A stretch of 64,000 nucleotides of DNA, taken from the NCBI GenBank assembly GCA_035493475.1, contig DATJIF010000030.1, positions 62,001-126,000 of the forward strand, in the 5' to 3' direction. The position numbers were made by a program, and so were the translations under genes. Origin of the DNA: Actinospica sp035493475 (lineage in GTDB: Bacteria > Actinomycetota > Actinomycetes > Streptomycetales > Catenulisporaceae). Position 1 is the stretch's first letter. The number at the start of each line of letters is the position of its first letter. This document shows, one piece after another, positions 61,114-64,000 of the stretch. Under the pieces are notes generated by a model. It was not told the DNA's origin and searched no databases. It was given only the letters and a program-made list of their open reading frames with translations.

Positions 61114-64000
61114 GCACCACCGTGAACCCCCACCCCGACATCGATCCGGACGGCGACGGCCACGGCGACGTCTACAGCGACGACACGCGGATCGCCGTCA
61201 TCGGGCTCGCCGGCCGCTTCCCGGACGCCTGGGAGCCGGACGAGTTCTGGCGCAACCTGTGCTCCGGACGGATCTCGACCCGCGAGTTCACCGCCGCGGA
61301 GCTCGAGGCGGCCGGAGTCGACGAGCGGCGCCGGTCAGCCAAGGGCTACGTGCCGGTCGGCACCGTGCTGCCCGGATACGACCGCTTCGACGCCGAGTTC
61401 TTCGGCATCCCGCCGCTCGAGGCCGAGACGATGGACCCGCAGCAGCGGATCTTCCTCGAAGTCTGCTGGGAGGCGCTGGAGACGGCCGGGCATCCGGCCG
61501 CCCCGGACGGTCCGCTCACCGGCGTGTACGCGGGTGCCAGCTTCAGCACGTACGCGATGGCCCTGTATCTGGCCCGCGTGCGCGAGATCGGCTTCGGCGC
61601 GGTCGCGGACGGGGACATCCGACGCGGCAGCCTGCCCGACTTCCTGCCCGCGAAGACGGCCTACCGGCTCGGTCTGCGCGGACCGGCGATGGCCGTGCAG
61701 ACGGCCTGCTCCTCCTCGCTCACCGCCGTGCACCAGGCCGTCAACGCCCTGCTGGCAGGGGACTGCGACCTCGCGATCGCGGGCGGCGCCGGAATGGTGC
61801 ACGCACCCGAGGGCTACCTGTACGAGCCCGGCGGCATCATGTCCGAGGACGGCCGCTGCCGCAGCTTCGACGCCGCGTCCACCGGCACCGCGTCGGGCAC
61901 GGCGGTCGGCGTCGTCGTGCTGCGGCGGCTGTCCGACGCGCTCCGGGACGGCGACCACATCCGGGCCGTGATCCACGGCAGCGCCGTCAACAACGACGGT
62001 GCGGAGCGCGCCGGATTCATGGCGCCGAGCCCGGGCGGCGTGGCCGAGGTGGTCGCCGCCGCCCTGCGCAACGCCGATACTCATTCATCAGAGCTCTGCT
62101 ATACCGAGGCGCACGGCTCGGGCACGGCGCTCGGCGACCACGTCGAACTGCTCGGCCTGACCGAGGCGCTGCGCGACGGCTCGGCGACCACGGGATCCTG
62201 CGGCCTCGGCTCGGTCAAGGCGAACATCGGGCACTGCGGCTCGGCGGCCGGAATCGTGGGGCTGATCAAGGGCGTCTACATCGCCCAGTCCGGCGAGATC
62301 CCGCCGCATCCGTCGTTCACCAGGCCGCGTGATCCGGGCATCCTGGCCGACAGCCCGTTCCGCATCGACATCGAGAAGACGAAGTCTGAGGATCAGGGTC
62401 GCAGGATCTTGGTTCACTCGATGGGGCAGGGCGGCAGCAACGCGGCTGTCGTGCTCGGTGCTCCGCCGCAGGTCAGGCGGGAGACGGGGAGCGAAGACGC
62501 GGTCACGCTCATCCTCTCGGCTCGCAGCCGGGGCGCGCTGGACGCGGCCTCGCGGCGGCTGGCCGACGAAATCGAGTCCAGCGACGTGTCGTTGACAGAC
62601 GTCGCGTACACGCTGAAGGTCGGCCGCCGCCACTTCGAGCATCGGCGCGCCGTGACCGGGGACCGCGCGAAGCTCGTCGCCGCGCTGCGCATGCCGAGGC
62701 CGCCTGCCGCGCGCACGGTCCGCGTGACGCCGCAGGGGCCTTACAGCGGCAGCACCGATCTTGTCGATGCCTGGCTTCAGGGCTACGACGTCGAGTGGCC
62801 GGTGACCGCCGGCGCGCGACGCGTGCCGCTGCCGACGTATCCCTTTGAGCGCAAGCGTTTCTGGGCGCTCGATCGGCTCGGCGACATCCTGCGCGACGAG
62901 CCGCAATCGGTAGTCGCCACACCTGCCGAGACAGCGACCGGCACTCGCCCCGCGCGGCTCGCCGAGCCGGTCGCGGCCGCCGACGAGCTGGAATCGGAGC
63001 TCGTCGACCTGTGGCAGCAGACCTTCGCGTTCGCGCCGATCGGGGTCACCGACGAGTTCGACGCGCTCGGCGGCACGTCCCTCGCGGCGACGCGGATGGC
63101 GCTGGAGATCGATCGCAGGCTCGGTGTTCAGCTGAACCTGCACCGCGTCGGCGGCACGCGCACGACCGTGCGGCGGATCGCGGACGCCGTCCGGGCACGT
63201 CGTGCGGCCTCGGACCCGAACGCGGGCGACGTCGAGGGCGGCGCGTTCGACGGGGACGGCGCGCTCATCGACGCGGACCTCGAACTCCCGCTTGGCGCCT
63301 CCATCGCTCCACGCCCGGCCGCCGGGAAGGACGGCGCCGTGCTGCTGACCGGCGCGACCGGATTCCTCGGCGCGTTCATCCTCAGGGAACTGATCGCCGC
63401 CGGACACACGGACGTGCGCTGCCTGGTCCGAGCCGAGGACGCGGAGCACGGCCGGCAGCGACTCCGCGAGGCCGCCGCGCGCTGGCGGCTGCCCGAGCCC
63501 GACCCGGCCCGCGTGAGCGTCGTCACCGGCGACCTGACCGATCTCGACAAGGTGCTGAAGGAGCACGACGGCGGACGCCTCGGCCGCGAGGTCGGCAATA
63601 TCCTGCACTGCGCCGCGAGCGTCGTGTTCACCGAGCCGTATCGCCTGCTGCGCAACGAGAACTCGCTCTCGACGGCCGCTCTGCTGCGCTGGGCCCGGGA
63701 GAACGGCGTGCCGGACTTCAGTCTCGTCTCCAGTCTGGCCGCGTGCAGTCCGGCGGGCGGGTCGCCCGAGCTGATCGCGGAGACTCGGCAGCAGCCGCTC
63801 GCCGAGGAGTCCGGCGGCTACGGGATCGGCAAGTGGGTGAGCGAGCGGCTGACCGAGCGCGCGGAGAAGGACGGGCCGCGCGTACGCGTCTTCAGGCCTG
63901 GGCTGATCCTCGGCGACAGCGAGACCGGCGCCTGCAACCCGAAGGACATGATCTGGCGGCTGATCGCGGGCAGCGTCGCGGCGGGTGTGCATCCGCAGGA
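61110..64000 (+). CDS. AT-less KS-T-thioester reductase PKS protein (partial, cut by window end)
   Basis: At least 963 residues from GTG 61110 (GAGGTGAA upstream, overlapping the NRPS stop). KS about 27-460: MDPQQRIFLEVCWEALE, QTACSSSLTAVHQA near 200, EAHGSGTALGDHVE near 335, VKANIGHCGSAAGIVGLIK near 370. A linker with LSARSRGALDAASRRLA and VPLPTYPFERKRFW follows directly: the parts that flank an AT domain are there, but no AT. T about 620-690 (DEFDALGGTSLAATRMALEI). A reductase domain begins near 744 (VLLTGATGFLGAFILREL; YGIGKWVSERL) and runs off the window. It would add one C2 unit with a trans AT and release an aldehyde or alcohol. Confidence 0.92.
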   Translation, partial: MSTTVNPHPDIDPDGDGHGDVYSDDTRIAVIGLAGRFPDAWEPDEFWRNLCSGRISTREFTAAELEAAGVDERRRSAKGYVPVGTVLPGYDRFDAEFFGIPPLEAETMDPQQRIFLEVCWEALETAGHPAAPDGPLTGVYAGASFSTYAMALYLARVREIGFGAVADGDIRRGSLPDFLPAKTAYRLGLRGPAMAVQTACSSSLTAVHQAVNALLAGDCDLAIAGGAGMVHAPEGYLYEPGGIMSEDGRCRSFDAASTGTASGTAVGVVVLRRLSDALRDGDHIRAVIHGSAVNNDGAERAGFMAPSPGGVAEVVAAALRNADTHSSELCYTEAHGSGTALGDHVELLGLTEALRDGSATTGSCGLGSVKANIGHCGSAAGIVGLIKGVYIAQSGEIPPHPSFTRPRDPGILADSPFRIDIEKTKSEDQGRRILVHSMGQGGSNAAVVLGAPPQVRRETGSEDAVTLILSARSRGALDAASRRLADEIESSDVSLTDVAYTLKVGRRHFEHRRAVTGDRAKLVAALRMPRPPAARTVRVTPQGPYSGSTDLVDAWLQGYDVEWPVTAGARRVPLPTYPFERKRFWALDRLGDILRDEPQSVVATPAETATGTRPARLAEPVAAADELESELVDLWQQTFAFAPIGVTDEFDALGGTSLAATRMALEIDRRLGVQLNLHRVGGTRTTVRRIADAVRARRAASDPNAGDVEGGAFDGDGALIDADLELPLGASIAPRPAAGKDGAVLLTGATGFLGAFILRELIAAGHTDVRCLVRAEDAEHGRQRLREAAARWRLPEPDPARVSVVTGDLTDLDKVLKEHDGGRLGREVGNILHCAASVVFTEPYRLLRNENSLSTAALLRWARENGVPDFSLVSSLAACSPAGGSPELIAETRQQPLAEESGGYGIGKWVSERLTERAEKDGPRVRVFRPGLILGDSETGACNPKDMIWRLIAGSVAAGVHPQ

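Overview
The window is very GC-rich, with GC-dominated third codon positions, many GTG starts and many ATGA/GTGA stop-start overlaps. Together with ECF sigma factors, secreted multi-domain glycosidases and two biosynthetic clusters, this points to a filamentous soil actinomycete (Catenulispora/Streptomyces type; the genus cannot be fixed from the sequence alone). I saw no rRNA, tRNA or CRISPR array.

Left edge (1-3.1 kb): an imperfect repeat, two tandem copies plus one inverted copy, brackets a divergent pair (RibD-like reductase, ECF sigma factor with SnoaL-like tail). An XRE-type regulator follows.

Cluster 1 (3.1-25 kb): eighteen tightly packed minus-strand genes run from 21240 down to 3115. 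They encode a dedicated p-aminobenzoate (pABA) supply (PabAB, PabC), a beta-RFA-P synthase homologue (C-ribosylation of aminobenzoate in methanopterin biosynthesis), an AurF-type diiron N-oxygenase, an amino acid:carrier-protein ligase with its own ACP, a transglutaminase-like protein, two AMP ligases, two complete ketosynthases plus a half-size one, two more ACPs, an InhA-like enoyl reductase, a hotdog thioesterase, a molybdopterin oxidoreductase and a secreted SnoaL-like protein. A divergent class II DAHP synthase-like gene and a LuxR-type regulator lie upstream; a Sfp-type PPTase and a PhzF-like protein sit next to them. I infer an undescribed aryl C-riboside or aminobenzoate-derived product with an acyl or aminoacyl chain.

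Middle (25-37.9 kb): a sigma factor fused to a zinc-finger-like motif, one membrane helix and an extracellular GH128-like domain; a broken thaumatin-like gene; a TDT transporter with a LysR regulator; an MbfA-type ferritin/iron exporter; a secreted two-catalytic-domain glucanase; a LacI regulator; a membrane GDSL esterase; and a secreted PI-specific phospholipase C. A 12-bp palindrome (GAGAGCGCTCTC) lies before both the glucanase and lacI genes.

Inositol block (37.9-48.1 kb): a GntR regulator divergent from iolC, an aldolase gene, iolA, iolB, iolD, iolE, iolG and a transaldolase gene. Three similar operator candidates (TTGTYA-N8-TRACAA type) lie before gntR, iolC and the transaldolase gene. 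The set covers conversion of myo-inositol to acetyl-CoA, but no inositol transporter is in the window.

Right part (48.1-64 kb): a MITE-like element whose end supplies the stop codon of a GH125 mannosidase gene, a GH55-like glucanase, then cluster 2: A-T, stand-alone C, TIM-barrel isomerase, A-T-C-A-T NRPS and an AT-less KS-T-reductase protein cut by the window end. It is preceded by a roughly 340-nt leader with a good promoter.
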